Notes under the pieces: generated by a model
Told to the model about the DNA's origin: nothing
Database searches by the model: none
The model's input: the letters and a program-made list of their open reading frames with translations, nothing else
Position numbers and translations under genes: made by a program
Source of the DNA: Bactrocera neohumeralis
Lineage: Eukaryota; Arthropoda; Insecta; Diptera; Tephritidae
Assembly: GCF_024586455.1 (NCBI RefSeq)
Contig: NC_065921.1
Coordinates: 45,406,574-45,470,573, forward strand
Direction of reading: 5' to 3'
Length of the DNA stretch: 64,000 nucleotides
Shown: positions 11,056 through 21,560 of the stretch, piece by piece
Position numbering within the stretch: position 1 is the stretch's first letter
Layout of the letters: every line of letters begins with the position of its first letter

Positions 11056-12561
11056 CTACTGTCCGGCGTTAGGTATATCGTGGTTCTCTTGTAACACCCT
11101 TATGCGGAGGGGTTTAGGCACACATAACTTCCAGGGCACAGCCTCTTCATCCTGGGATCGACACGGAATGTGGCGATAAAGTTGGCCATCCTTTTCCATG
11201 TAATCCGCGTATTTCTCTGGATTTGCGCGAACTTCCTCTACTCGCTTTTGCCACGGCTGTCGGGACAGTGCGTCTGCTACTTGGTTGAGTTTCCCATTAC
11301 GATACTCGATGTCGAAGGTATGCTGCTGCAATTCTAAAGCCCATCGTGCTATACGACCGGAAGGGCTTTCTATGGAATTCAACCACTTCAATGACATATG
11401 GTCGGTTATCACCTTAAATCGATATCCCTCTAGGTAGGACCTCATTTTCCGAATTCCCCAGACTATGGCGAGACACTCCTTCTCGGTAGCTGAATAGTTT
11501 TTCTCCGCCTCATTTAATTTTCGGCTGGCGTAGGCTATTACGCGTTCGCCTCCTTCCAGCTTCTGTGTCAGCACAGCTCCAAGGCCGATGTTGCTAGCGT
11601 CCGTCTGCAACGTGAATGTCTGGCTGAAATCCGGACATGCCAGGACGGGAGCCTCCGTTAACTTTCGCTTGATACTTTCAAATGCCGATTGTTGCTCAGC
11701 ACCCCACTTCCAGTGTTTCCCTTTCTTCAAGAGTGCTGTGAGCGGCTGGCTCATAGTCGCGAAGTCGGGTACCAAGCGGCGATACCAAGAGGCTATCCCA
11801 AGATATTGACGTACTTCTTTCACGTTAGTAGGGGGCTTCAGTTCCTGGATTGCTGCAACTTTCTCGGGATCGGTGTGAATGCCTTTGTCACTGATCACAT
11901 GACCTAGATATCGGAGTTCCTTCTTGAAAAATTCGCACTTTTCAGGATTAATTCGAAGGTTGTTCTGCTGTAGTCTCTGCAGTACCTTTCGCAAATTTCT
12001 TATGTGTTCCTCGAATGTAGAGCCTATGACGATTATATCGTCAAGGTAGGCGAAGGCGTGTGGTTCCATCTCAGGGCCTATGACCTGGTCGAGTACTCTC
12101 TGGTACGTCGCTGGTGCCGAGTGTAAGCCGAATGGCATGACACGCCAATGAAATAGGCCACGCCCAGGTACGGTGAAGGCTGTATATGGGCGGCTGCCTC
12201 GCTCCAAAGGTATCTGCCAGTAGCCATTCTTGAGGTCCAGACTACTAATGTACCTTGCTCTTCGTAACTTGTCAAGTATGTGTTGTATCCTAGGTAAGGG
12301 GTATGCGTCGGGTACAGATCGGGCGTTGAGTTGCCGATAATCCACGCATAAACGCCACTTACCGTTCTTCTTCCTGGCCAATACAATCGGCGCGCTGTGT
12401 GGGCTGTGCGACGGCTCGATACATCCCTTCGACAACAGCTCGTCGATCTCGTCGTTTATAATGGCCTGCATCGCTGGGTTCCTTGGAAAATATCGTTGCT
12501 TGATGGGCCGGTCGTCGGTCATAGTGATTTTATGCTCCGCCACGGTCGTTACTCCACTCAT
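11056..12561 (-). CDS. pol: Gypsy pol: reverse transcriptase and RNase H
   Basis: 501-codon open frame. RT fingers and palm: IVLARKKNGKWRLCVDYRQL (about residue 60), SSLDLKNGYWQIPL with the first catalytic aspartate (about 110), FGLHSAPATYQRV, and the AFAYLDDIIVI box (YLDD, about 170) holding the paired aspartates. The connection runs through LGIASWYRRLVPDF. RNase H starts at FTLQTDASNIGLGAVLTQ (about 320) and retains SRKLNEAEKNYSATEKECLA and VITDHMSLKWL. The frame ends at the start of the integrase zinc finger (ENHDIPNAGQ). It overlaps the protease frame by a few bases in another frame, and the first methionine probably lies within the former polyprotein. It converts element RNA to DNA in cytoplasmic particles. 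Confidence 0.85.
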   Translation of the reverse strand: MSGVTTVAEHKITMTDDRPIKQRYFPRNPAMQAIINDEIDELLSKGCIEPSHSPHSAPIVLARKKNGKWRLCVDYRQLNARSVPDAYPLPRIQHILDKLRRARYISSLDLKNGYWQIPLERGSRPYTAFTVPGRGLFHWRVMPFGLHSAPATYQRVLDQVIGPEMEPHAFAYLDDIIVIGSTFEEHIRNLRKVLQRLQQNNLRINPEKCEFFKKELRYLGHVISDKGIHTDPEKVAAIQELKPPTNVKEVRQYLGIASWYRRLVPDFATMSQPLTALLKKGKHWKWGAEQQSAFESIKRKLTEAPVLACPDFSQTFTLQTDASNIGLGAVLTQKLEGGERVIAYASRKLNEAEKNYSATEKECLAIVWGIRKMRSYLEGYRFKVITDHMSLKWLNSIESPSGRIARWALELQQHTFDIEYRNGKLNQVADALSRQPWQKRVEEVRANPEKYADYMEKDGQLYRHIPCRSQDEEAVPWKLCVPKPLRIRVLQENHDIPNAGQ

Positions 12562-13295
12562 GCTTTCGAATTTTCGGAGTTCCTCGTCCAGGAAGTCACG
12601 TATGCGAGCTGCTTCGTTTCGCTGGTTGGCGGTCGATGAAGTCTCGAGTCGATTGCCCCTCCTGCACTTAAGCTTACGTCTTTTTTCCTCTTCATTCTGC
12701 GTTTTAGCGGGCGTGTGTCTGGTGTTGTAAGGGTCACGTTGCTTACGGCTTCTGATGACATGGTGCGGGAGGCAGTTGATTGCTGACCATCTGATGCTTT
12801 CAGCACTACCTGATGACCTCCGCAGGATACTACAGCTCCCATGTTCCCCAGTGTATCCAATCCGAGTATGACGTCATCAATCGCTCCGGGCATCACGTGT
12901 AGCACTGCTTTTAGCGATGTCTGTCCGAGTTGAATGTTGGTCTCCACGGCGTCAAAGATCTTGCTCGTGGTGCCATCGGCCATTTGTATTTCAAGAGCTA
13001 CGGTCACCTTCTTACCATTCCTGGTTGCGTCCATATGTTCTGCAACTCGTGGTGATACGAAACTTTTCGAGGCGCCAGTGTCAATGACGGCTTCCGCCGG
13101 TTCTCCGCCAAGCATGATTAAAGCGTATAGTCGGCCTCGTTCCTGATGCATAATTACTGGTGGTTCGGCGCTGAGTTCCGTGTTCCCTTGGTCGTTTCCC
13201 TGTTGTTGATGACAACATTCTTTGGTTACCACAGTCCCTACAAAATAACTTCTTGGGATTACGGCAACTCCTTGCGTATTGACCTTCCAGGCCAT
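12558..13295 (-). CDS. Gypsy protease region
   Basis: 245-codon frame containing a retropepsin-like aspartic protease: LIMLGGEPAEAVIDTGASKS with the catalytic DTG (about residue 72), and VILGLDTLGNMGAVV with the conserved ILGLD turn (about 145). The first ~35 codons look like the gag C-terminus read in this frame, so a gag-to-pro frame change (programmed or mutational) lies near 13,225. Toward the end, ETKQLAYVTSWTRNSENSKA reads as a frameshifted linker, and the RT frame continues from about 12,600. It would cleave the gag-pol polyprotein. Confidence 0.75.
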   Translation of the reverse strand: MAWKVNTQGVAVIPRSYFVGTVVTKECCHQQQGNDQGNTELSAEPPVIMHQERGRLYALIMLGGEPAEAVIDTGASKSFVSPRVAEHMDATRNGKKVTVALEIQMADGTTSKIFDAVETNIQLGQTSLKAVLHVMPGAIDDVILGLDTLGNMGAVVSCGGHQVVLKASDGQQSTASRTMSSEAVSNVTLTTPDTRPLKRRMKRKKDVSLSAGGAIDSRLHRPPTSETKQLAYVTSWTRNSENSKA

Positions 13296-14316
13296 ATCTC
13301 AAGCACTTATTTCCCGGCCTGAAGGCTCTGCTCGTAGATAGTTGCTGGCGATGCGCATCTACCGTAGTGTTATGTTGTGGACGACGTGGTAACGGCCTAC
13401 TTGCATTTCTCACCTCGTGGTCACCTACGATGTGTCTCGTCATCTCGCGTCGTGGTGGTTCTATTCCTCGTCGTTGCCCTTCATATATCCCTTCGTACTC
13501 TTCTGCCAGTGTGATGAGTTCAGCTAGCGTCTCGAAATCTCGCCGCCGAATGTAGAGCAGATAATCGGTGTGACTATTCCGAAAAATCCTTTCCAGTCGC
13601 TCCTCCGGATTATACCCAGCGTGTCGCATTAAGTTCCGCATAGCCAGAACGTAGTCTTTATATTTTTCTCGCACGTGTTGTCTTCGTTGCCGTATGTTAT
13701 CTTCGAGGCGTTCGAAGTAAGTACGGAAGTAGTTAGCTGGTAGCAAGAAGCGCAGAAAGTCCTTTTTGAAGGTTGTCCAACTCTCCCAATGTTCGTTATT
13801 ATTGCGATACCATTGGAGAGCGGTACCGCACAGTAATTCGGGCATGGTTCTCGGAAGGATGTCTACATTTATCATGTACACTTCGGAGAGCTCTTCTAAT
13901 CTCTCAACGAACGCTAGTGGGTCTCGCCCACCGTCGTATTTCACGGACCACTTCCTTACCTGGTCGACGATGGGTGCGAATGTGACCATGTGGTTCTGTT
14001 GAAGTAACCTGTTTATTGGTGGTGGTTGCAACCGTGATGATTCTGCAAAAGTGCTCGCGGTCCCTCTGTCTTGATCGGGTGGTAGTGTTGTCTTCTGATC
14101 GCCTTCGTCCCGTGAAGCGATCTCGTTTGTTTTGTATGCAGCTTCCATCTTTAAGATTTTTTCCTCTATTTCGGGGTCTTCGCGCGCCTTGGCTGCCAGT
14201 ATAGTTATGCGCTTACGAATCTCCTGCGGTGGTCCTATGTGGTCAACTCCCAGACTCTGTGCGAAGGAGATCAGTTGCTCCTTGGACACGTTGTCTAACC
14301 ACATGAGATCTGCCAT
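13081..14316 (-). CDS. gag: Gypsy gag
   Basis: I place the start at MADLMWLDNV (14,316) because it follows the PBS; the open frame extends further into the LTR. The middle carries a retrotransposon gag capsid-like domain (WSVKYDGGRDPLAFVERLEE, then LLCGTALQWYRNNNEHW and FKKDFLRFLLPANY). An arginine-rich stretch leads to a zinc-knuckle region reading NKCLRYGLEGQYARSC and then KLFCRDCGNQ. Against the C-x2-C-x4-H-x4-C pattern, the second Cys is Tyr and the His is Gln, so the first knuckle is broken. The frame after about 13,225 is out of register and overlaps the protease frame. Gag would package element RNA. Confidence 0.75.
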   Translation of the reverse strand: MADLMWLDNVSKEQLISFAQSLGVDHIGPPQEIRKRITILAAKAREDPEIEEKILKMEAAYKTNEIASRDEGDQKTTLPPDQDRGTASTFAESSRLQPPPINRLLQQNHMVTFAPIVDQVRKWSVKYDGGRDPLAFVERLEELSEVYMINVDILPRTMPELLCGTALQWYRNNNEHWESWTTFKKDFLRFLLPANYFRTYFERLEDNIRQRRQHVREKYKDYVLAMRNLMRHAGYNPEERLERIFRNSHTDYLLYIRRRDFETLAELITLAEEYEGIYEGQRRGIEPPRREMTRHIVGDHEVRNASRPLPRRPQHNTTVDAHRQQLSTSRAFRPGNKCLRYGLEGQYARSCRNPKKLFCRDCGNQRMLSSTTGKRPREHGTQRRTTSNYASGTRPTIRFNHAWRRTGGSRH

Positions 14317-14357
14317 TTCCGTGTTAAATGGCTTCCTGATGTTATACGATCCGCAGG

Positions 14358-14375
14358 GTCCCTGCTCGGGCGCCA
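14358..14375 (-). other. Primer binding site, tRNA-Lys type
   Basis: Minus strand TGGCGCCCGAGCAGGGAC, two bases inside the 5' LTR border. It differs by one base from the 18-nt site complementary to tRNA-Lys3 used by some retroelements. Confidence 0.8.
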
Positions 14376-14377
14376 AT

Positions 14378-15193
14378 TGTAACGAACCCTGGACACGGCG
14401 AGTATACCTCAGCAATTTATACTTGTAAGAAGCAGGGGCAGAAAAAAGCTTCTTACAAGTATAAATTGCTAGAGGATAAACTCACTGCGTAGTCTGATGC
14501 CAAGCGTGCGTACGCTGTCACAGTCCCGTGCTGACTCACTGATCATCGATCACCTAACTCCCCAGCAAGCCTGTGCTGCGGAAGATATGGAATTGTATAG
14601 GAAAAATATTGAGAATGAAGAATCAAAGATAACAGCTGTTTGTACATACTATCGGTACTTTAAGTAATTATGCCTAGCTGAAATTCATTGAGAACAAATC
14701 AGCTGTACTAGCTACCACTAATTTTGCCTAAATTTCTTTTTTGATATCCAAATAAAGTTGTTAGCATTATTAGGTCAAGCATATAAATGGAAACTTCCAT
14801 ATCTATGATGGGAAATATAATAGACTTTAAACTCTAAATTTTTAAATTTCGATGCTGATAAATTTTAAGTTTTTACAACATTTATGAGCGAATATAAGTT
14901 ACTATTTTTTAGCGGAATTTTAAATACTGGTTTCTTAAACCTGGCCTACGCTCACCTAAGTTGCGTCTTCTTACTAAAATATGTCCATAAAACATTGTAT
15001 AACCGACAGCTGCCGATACTCTTCTGCCCTCCGATGAATGTACAGCGTTAATGTAACTGGGTTGTCTAATATAAATTTGTACAAAAAATGTATGGAATTA
15101 CGGAACACTAAGCTAAGTTAAGCCAATAAATATGCTAATTCCATACGCCCATTGCGCGGTTAGTTCTACCAAAGATCAAATCATTTAGATTTA
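14378..15193 (-). repeat. 5' LTR (truncated at its outer end)
   Basis: The inner border is the minus-strand ...GTTACA just before the PBS. The right-hand part matches 9,636-10,220. The ~118 bp that should match 10,221-10,338 is absent, so this LTR lacks its own 5' end. Confidence 0.6.
14411..14470. repeat. Perfect 23-bp inverted repeat in the LTR
   Basis: Arms 14,411-14,433 and 14,448-14,470 (AGCAATTTATACTTGTAAGA + AGC and its exact complement) around a 14-base spacer. It would form a strong hairpin in element RNA close to the end of the 5' LTR. Confidence 0.85.
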
Positions 15194-15954
15194 CCCCAAT
15201 TGTGAATAAGTATTTGTTTTTATTTCAGTACTGACACTTCACCCGCCATAGCCAATTAGGATTCCTACATACTTGCACCCAGTCAATCTAATTCAATTAA
15301 CATTTTGCTTTCAAATACCACGCAACATAAAAGCAACTTCACTCCGATACATATTAAGCTCTTCTGCTTTTGCTATGCGTGTTAGTAATGCGATCAGCAT
15401 TATTCCATTTAACAACGCGCCATTAGGTATTAATTAATTAATGTAATTCAATTGCTACCCCAAAAATAAGCAGAACAGTTGTCATGACAGCCTCCAAACT
15501 TAACGCAACAAGTTGCATTGAATCATCTACTATACGCTTATGGAGAGCAATCGAGTTTGTAAATACATGCATTGGTAAAATTGTTAAATAAGTCAATTAA
15601 TTCCACGTAAACCGAAATAAGCAAAATGCTAAAATATTTCTCACTGATGAAAATTTGTTATTAGCTTACTACCAAATTGTAAAACTACTTTTACTTCGGT
15701 TAAAACGAAGATGGAATACCCATTAACATTTTTCTTACGAGAACTTGATTTCGATCATTCTGTTTGATTGTAAGATATAGTGAGGTGAAATCGGCGGTTC
15801 CCACAGCTTCTTATAGAAAAAAGGAACTCAAAAATGAGGAGAATACAAATCCTATATTAATCGGATATACACTTCAACTAAACCAACTTTTAACTTCAGA
15901 AGAAAAAAAGCTATTCAAAATTTGTTCAAAAGCACCTATATTATGATGCACATA
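15194..15954. other. AT-rich non-coding DNA
   Basis: No gene supported; the 60-codon frame at 15,764-15,946 has no recognisable features. Confidence 0.4.
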
Positions 15955-16330
15955 TATAACATATGTGTTTTTAACTTACTGTGAATCTGAACTTTTGCTT
16001 AATTCAATATTCATATCGAGACAAATAGAAGATTGGAACCACGTGGACAGATTTATATTTTAAAAGAGAAGATGTACGCCTTATATTCAATTTAAACATG
16101 CTTGTATGCATACATAAATGCAAATATATGAGAAACGCAGAATTCGAATTTATCCAAACCAACTTTTCTTATGAATAATTATGTACATATACTTCAAATG
16201 CTCTGTATAATTACATTCCTCTACAAATCTGTGGGAAAAACTCGACCGGTGTACAAAATGGTCTGTGGGGTATTTGAGATGTTCTGGTACGAACAGTAAA
16301 TGGTTGTGGTTTGATCCTTATATTATATTA
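15955..16330 (+). repeat. Repeat X, uninterrupted copy
   Basis: Reverse-complement similarity, roughly 80% by eye, to the two flanks (46,775-46,934 and 51,864-52,040) of the DUF7869 transposon. Shared stretches include ATATCGAGACAAATAG, CCTTATATTCAATTTA and CAGAATTCGAATTTATCC. It is therefore a paralogous empty site for that insertion. Function unknown; no coding potential. Confidence 0.65.
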
Positions 16331-16844
16331 TATTATGTTAGGAAATTTTTACCATAACTTTTAGTTTTAGCAGCACAAAATTAGCAAGAAACAGCTTCTA
16401 ATATTACAGTCGCTAAATGACAAAAAACTAGTGTTTTAAGGCAATTTAGTGGTTGGCATTGGATTTTACTTTGCATCTTCGTAATTTTTTTTAATTGATT
16501 AAATGACTTATCTTTTGCGATATCGTATGTTACAATCTCGAGTGTATCTGTATCATATGGATGATGAAATTGTGTTAATTATCGGCATATCAACAGAGCG
16601 ATTATTTATCAGTTGAATTATTAACATAATTGGCATTTGATTAGATTGCCTAATTAGCTTAACTGGGTACAATAAATTGTAATTTACTATTGTTTGATTT
16701 GAATATTAAAAAAAAAACACAAAATGGGTGATAATTTTATAAGTTTTCTCTTAGATATATTGATATTATTTAGATAGTCCTTTATCTTTTTAATTTTCAA
16801 TGATATGTCATGTTTTTCAATATATCCAATTAATAACAAATAAG
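16331..16844. other. AT-rich non-coding DNA
   Basis: Nothing recognised. Confidence 0.4.
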
Positions 16845-18240
16845 GAAGTCTCTTGCACTCCTACTCTTGCAACTTGCAAAAATCAAAGCCAAGGGATTAC
16901 TTTAAAGTGTAAATCCAATCATATAGAGTAAAGTCAGCCGGATGTTCGAAAATCCTGATATTAGTTATATAGAGGATAGGCCATGTTTTCGCTCAAATTT
17001 TATTTTTGGCACAAAGATGCACTGTTACGAATAAAACACTATCTCTTATTTTCAATGGGATAACTCACACAATGGCCGATATATGCGGTACTAAATCACC
17101 GCGAAGTTCGAAAATTTTTGTATTAGGTATATGGGGGCTAAGGAAAGTATTGTTTTGATTCAACCCATTTTTGACATACAGACATACCTATATAAGAGAA
17201 GAATTATCTCTTAATTTTAGTTATACATATATGTCACACACACCGACATTTTCGATCAAAAATCAATAATAGGTGCCGGCGTGGAAATATTCGGTACCTA
17301 GGGTCTTGAGCAGGTTTTATTGCATTTCAAAAGTTTTTCGTCATAAGGTGGCACACACTAAAGACATTAGTTTTGCAAAATTTTATCCTGTTATATTAAT
17401 TCCTTTTTCATTTGTGAACTAGAAACTGAATGAATGAAGTGGAATTTAAAATTGTGCTTTATGGGAAATAGGCGCGGTTTAACTCTGATTGCGCCCATTT
17501 TCACAATATAACATAAAAATACATATAAGAAGAATGCTACCTATTTAATTTTGTCGAAATTAGTTAGTCGCGTCCCAAAATATGATATTTCGCCAAAAAA
17601 TGGGCGTCCAATTTTCACACGGGTTCCCATTAAGCTCTCTCATACTATCTCGGTGGTAAAATTTAATGTCTCTAGCGTATTTAGAGGGTATTTAGTTATT
17701 GATTTATCGGGAGTGAGGTGACTTATCACCGATTTCATCCTTTTTCATACTGTCAGCATAAGTTCTTATAAATTTGTACTCAGCAAATTTTGTTGTTGTA
17801 GCTTAACTGGTTTAAGAGATATGTACATTAAACTTTTGTGAGGGCGGGGCCACTCTCATTTTTTCAAAAAAAATTTCCACAGATGCCCCTTGTTACTGCG
17901 ATCTTCTGAACCGAATTTCAGCTTTATACCTTAATTTAGTGCTTAGTTATGGTACTTTATATGTTTTCGGTTAATGACAATTTGTGGTCGTGGCGATGGT
18001 TCAATTACGCCCATCTTTAACTTCACTCGAATTGTTTTTTTGTATTAAGGAATCGACTTAACAAGTTTCATTAAGATATCTAAATTTTTATTCAAGTTAC
18101 AGCTTGCACGGACGGACAGACGGATTTCTACTTTTCTCGTCACCCTGATCATTTACATATATGTACATATATAACCCTATATTTATCTCGTTTAGTTTTA
18201 GGTGATACGTAGAACCGTTAGATGAACAAAACTATAATGA
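16845..18240 (+). repeat. Dispersed repeat family 1, longest copy
   Basis: About 1.4 kb without coding capacity. The head has CTCTTGCAACTTGCAAAAATC (as at 4,235). The middle has GGGTTCCCATTAAGCTCTC and ACTATCTCGGTGGTAAAATT (matched in reverse at 714-1,130 and 5,625-6,080). Near the end lie GGACGGACAGACGG and CCGTTAGATGAACAAAAC. No terminal inverted repeats or target duplication are visible, as expected for Helitron-type non-autonomous repeats (inference). Confidence 0.6.
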
Positions 18241-18330
18241 TGAGAGAAAGGTGTACGATCAATATTTTTACACAATGGATTCACAAATTATTTCATAAAA
18301 ATGTCAGATCAACATTTCAATATTGTTTAT

Positions 18331-19202
18331 TTGTAGTTCGAGCTGCAGAACTAAACAGAGAAGGTACCATCTTCTATAAGAGTGTACAGCTGCTGGCGTA
18401 TGCCGACGATATTGATATCATCGGCCTCAACACCCGCGCCGTTAGTTCTGCTTTCTCCAGGCTGGACAAGGAAGCACAGAAAATGGGTCTGGCAGTGAAC
18501 GAGGGCAAGACGAAATATCTCCTGTCATCAAACAAACAGTCGTCGCACTCGCGACTTGGCTCTCACGTCACTGTTGACAGTCATAACTTTGAAGTTGTAG
18601 ATAATTTCGTCTATTTAGGAACCAGCATTAACACCAACAACAATGTCAGCCTAGAAATCCAACGCAGGATTTTGAAAGCAATTGAAAAGTAAAGTCCTCT
18701 CTCGACGAACAAAAGCTAAACTCTATAAGTCGCTCATAATTTCCGTCCTGCTATATGGTGCAGAGACTTGGGCGATGACAGCAACCGATGAGTCGACGTT
18801 ACGCGTTTTCGAGAGAAAAATTCTGCGAAAGATTTATGGTCCTTTGCGCATTGGCCACGGCGAATATCGCATTCGATGGAACGATGAGCTGTACGAGATA
18901 TTCGACGACATTGACATAGTTCAGCGAATTAAAAGACAGCGGCTACGCTGGCTAGGTCATGTTGTCCGAATGGACGAAAACACTCCAGCTCTGAAAGTAT
19001 TCGACGCAGTACCCGCCGGGGAGGCAGAGGAAGAGGAAGACCTCCACTCCGTTGGAAGGACCAAGTGGAGAAGGACCTGGCTTCGCTTGGAATATCCAAC
19101 TGGCGCCACGTAGCGAAAAGAAGAAACGACTGGCGCGCTTTTGTTAACTCGGCTATAATCGCGTAAGCGCTGTCTACGCCAATTAAGAAGAAGAAGAAGA
19201 AT
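18331..19202 (+). mobile_element. RTE-type LINE, copy B, 5'-truncated
   Basis: Begins inside the RT domain at RAAELNREGTIFYKSVQLLA and keeps the YADD box (LLAYADDIDIIGLNTR). A frame break near 18,680 (deletion after LEIQRRI) splits the frame in two: 18,222-18,692, whose first ~37 codons are flanking DNA, and 18,682-19,113. The second part retains LLYGAETWAM and RLRWLGHVVRMDENTPALKV, then another frameshift spoils the glycine/arginine-rich C-terminus. It ends in a GAAGAAGAAG tail. 5' truncation with a 3' simple tail is typical of target-primed LINE insertion. Confidence 0.85.
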
Positions 19203-20529
19203 TGTTGGACGAACATATACACCATCAGCTCACATAAAAACCATGGAACGAAGTTCTATTTGTTGTTTTCTGAATGGAAAGCGAAATGAGAACCATTTTG
19301 CCCGAACTGTTTCAATCCCTTAATGCTCTAAGTTCAATTTCAACCTGGTTCAGGAACCACCTATTTGTGAACAAATAAATCAGTACGTATTAGGTTCAAC
19401 TAAGTAAAAAGTCTATTTTATTCCACAGGATCCCTAATGCTATAGTATAGGATATTTCGATAGTAAGCTTAAGAAGCACTTTCTGTGTATGCAACCATCA
19501 CCTCTTACATTTTTAGCATATTCAAAACTTGTTTGGATACACTTAATGGAATAAAATAAACTTTCATCGCTTAGATGACTTCCGAAAATTCGCCGATGAT
19601 TATTTCAAATAAATATCAGTTGCATTTATTTTACAAATCGAAATCGCACTGATCTTGAATACAATGTTTTAGAAAGCGGTCTGCAGAATGCACGATAGTG
19701 TTAGAGAAGAAGCCTCTGCCAATCTAAATAAAAATCGAAGGGAACAGAGCTGATAAAGACGTAAAATTCAGCTGTCTATGTAATTTGGAAAGCATTCAGG
19801 TTTCATGCTATGATTTAGAAATAATCAACAGGTATCCTGATCAGGAAACATTTTCCACATATCTAGTTTAAGTAGACTAATAACGGTTACACATCATAAC
19901 GGGTTTTTAAAACTAAATCCTAAGGCTTTTTACTTACAAGTTTCTTTCGAACATACTATGTACATACATACATTCATACATACATACATATATAAAAATG
20001 AATCGCAAAAGGTGTTGCTAAGCGCAAAACTCAACAGCGCCTGGACTAATTTTGTTAATTCTTTTTTATAAATGTTCGTTAAAGTTCAAAGATGGTTTTT
20101 GCGGCGAGAAAAATTCGAGTAATTGCCGGAAAACCCTTAAAACCGCCCATTTGTTTTTCCCATACAAACGAATGAATGTTTATTGGTAACGCAAAGAGAA
20201 TGGCCGCACCAATCTTGATGAAATTTTTAGAGGTTGTTCGTTGTGGATCGGGGAAGGTTTAGAAATAAAAATTCCTTATACTTTTCATTAGGAAAGTCGG
20301 AAAATAGGACTATTCCAAAAAGTAACTTCTTTCCATACACATTGTTTTTTTAATTTTTGTTTGTTTTGTTTTTCAATATTTTGATTTGAAGCATTCAATT
20401 TCGGTAGCTTGCTTTTTTATTTCGGCTATTCAAAATTAAAATTATTGAAAATTATTCAGTGAAAACCTTATACGTAAACTGCAATAAATCGCTTTTTGGG
20501 ATATTTACTTTTGCATTTCATTAAAGTTT
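19203..20529. other. AT-rich non-coding DNA
   Basis: No gene. A stretch at about 20,000-20,300 (TGGTTTTTGCGGCGAGAAAA region) resembles a sequence I associate with insect interspersed repeats, but no second copy occurs in this window. Confidence 0.35.
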
Positions 20530-20815
20530 TCCGACTGTTGTGTGTCTCGCGGTTCAAATTCATTTAAGTCATTGCGTATTGTGTATGGTAGAGTGTGTGC
20601 AACTTTTTGTGAAGCATGCCAGCAATTGCAATTGCTGGAACATGATAATCACTGGAAGCAAAAGATGGACAATTAATTCGATTCATATGTCACTGAAGAT
20701 CGCATACTCTTCGCGAAGATCATTTTGACATATCAGCCTTCAAATTAGCGTCAATTATGGGATACGAAAAAAAGGTGCGTGGAGTCCCTACGCGCGGATG
20801 AAGTTATACTTCTTA
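20530..20815 (+). pseudogene. Possible THAP-domain (P-element-like) relic
   Basis: Split frames give CCVSRGSNS near the start and, about 170 bases later, EDHFDISAFK followed by KKVRGVPTR. This resembles the HF... and ...VPT end of a THAP zinc finger as found in P-element transposases. Several frame changes are needed and the expected Cys-X2-4-Cys spacing is only partly met. It could equally be chance similarity. Confidence 0.25.
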
Positions 20816-21229
20816 GTGATATTCCAAGAAATGCATAACATTTTGTATGAAAGAAAACTAGAAAACTTAAATTCACATTTTATAAATTTATTATAATTTA
20901 TTATCTCCCCGAGCATGCCTTTGCCAACAAGTCGTCTTTTCGCGACGATGGCAAAAGTTAAAAATCATAAATTGCACAACTTTCTGGTGCTTCTCGCAAA
21001 AATCTGCGTCGATATGTATTCACGATCATACGTATACATACATACATACATATTTACACATGTTTGTAGGCGAAGCTGCTACAGCGGCAAGGGGTGACAA
21101 TCGGCGGCCATTACTTTACTTATGCCATAGAAATTCCATTGCTACGAATATGGAAATGACAACGAAATAATGCAAATATGCATATTTCTAAAGGTCATTA
21201 ATTTCTTTTAAGAAATGAAAGGAGTGAAT
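20816..21229. other. Non-coding DNA
   Basis: Contains a short (CATA)n microsatellite near 21,030-21,060. No gene seen. Confidence 0.4.
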
Positions 21230-21560
21230 GATCCTGAGAAGTATAGTCTTAACTTTTCAACGGCCAACGCAGAGCATTTCAACCAAAAGGAATTTATTCA
21301 TTAAAATCACCACTCAGAAGTCGTTTTATCCATTGTAAGCGAATGATTTTCGAAGAAACATCATTTCTAATATGCCACAAGACACAATTAGAAATGAACT
21401 TCTTAAACCTCACGCTGTCAGATAAAACGATATACCTCGTCATAGCGGGTCGATTTCCAAAAAATGTAAATGAAGACTAACTACAGAAATAATCCTGTAA
21501 AGTATAGCCTTAATTTTTCAACGGCCAACGCAGGGTATTTCAACAAAAGGTCACATAAAA
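21230..21560 (+). repeat. Imperfect direct repeat pair
   Basis: The text around CTTTTCAACGGCCAACGCAG occurs at 21,230-21,295 and again at 21,495-21,550 with small changes, about 265 bp apart. No coding role visible; probably a repeat duplicated in place. Confidence 0.6.

Larger units (their letters stand above)
9636..15193 (-). mobile_element. Gypsy LTR retrotransposon (Osvaldo-like?), defective
   Basis: Minus-strand element with the order LTR, primer binding site, gag, protease, RT, RNase H, integrase fragment, polypurine tract, LTR. Direct repeats of about 585 bp (9,636-10,220) and 611 bp (14,583-15,193) lie in its two ends and differ at only a few positions plus a 27-bp indel, which suggests a fairly recent insertion. 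The PBS resembles a tRNA-Lys type, which with the long LTR recalls Osvaldo-like Gypsy elements; that subfamily placement is an inference. Integrase is cut short, two frame changes separate the gag, protease and pol frames, and both outer LTR ends are incomplete, so no target duplication can be read. Confidence 0.85.
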
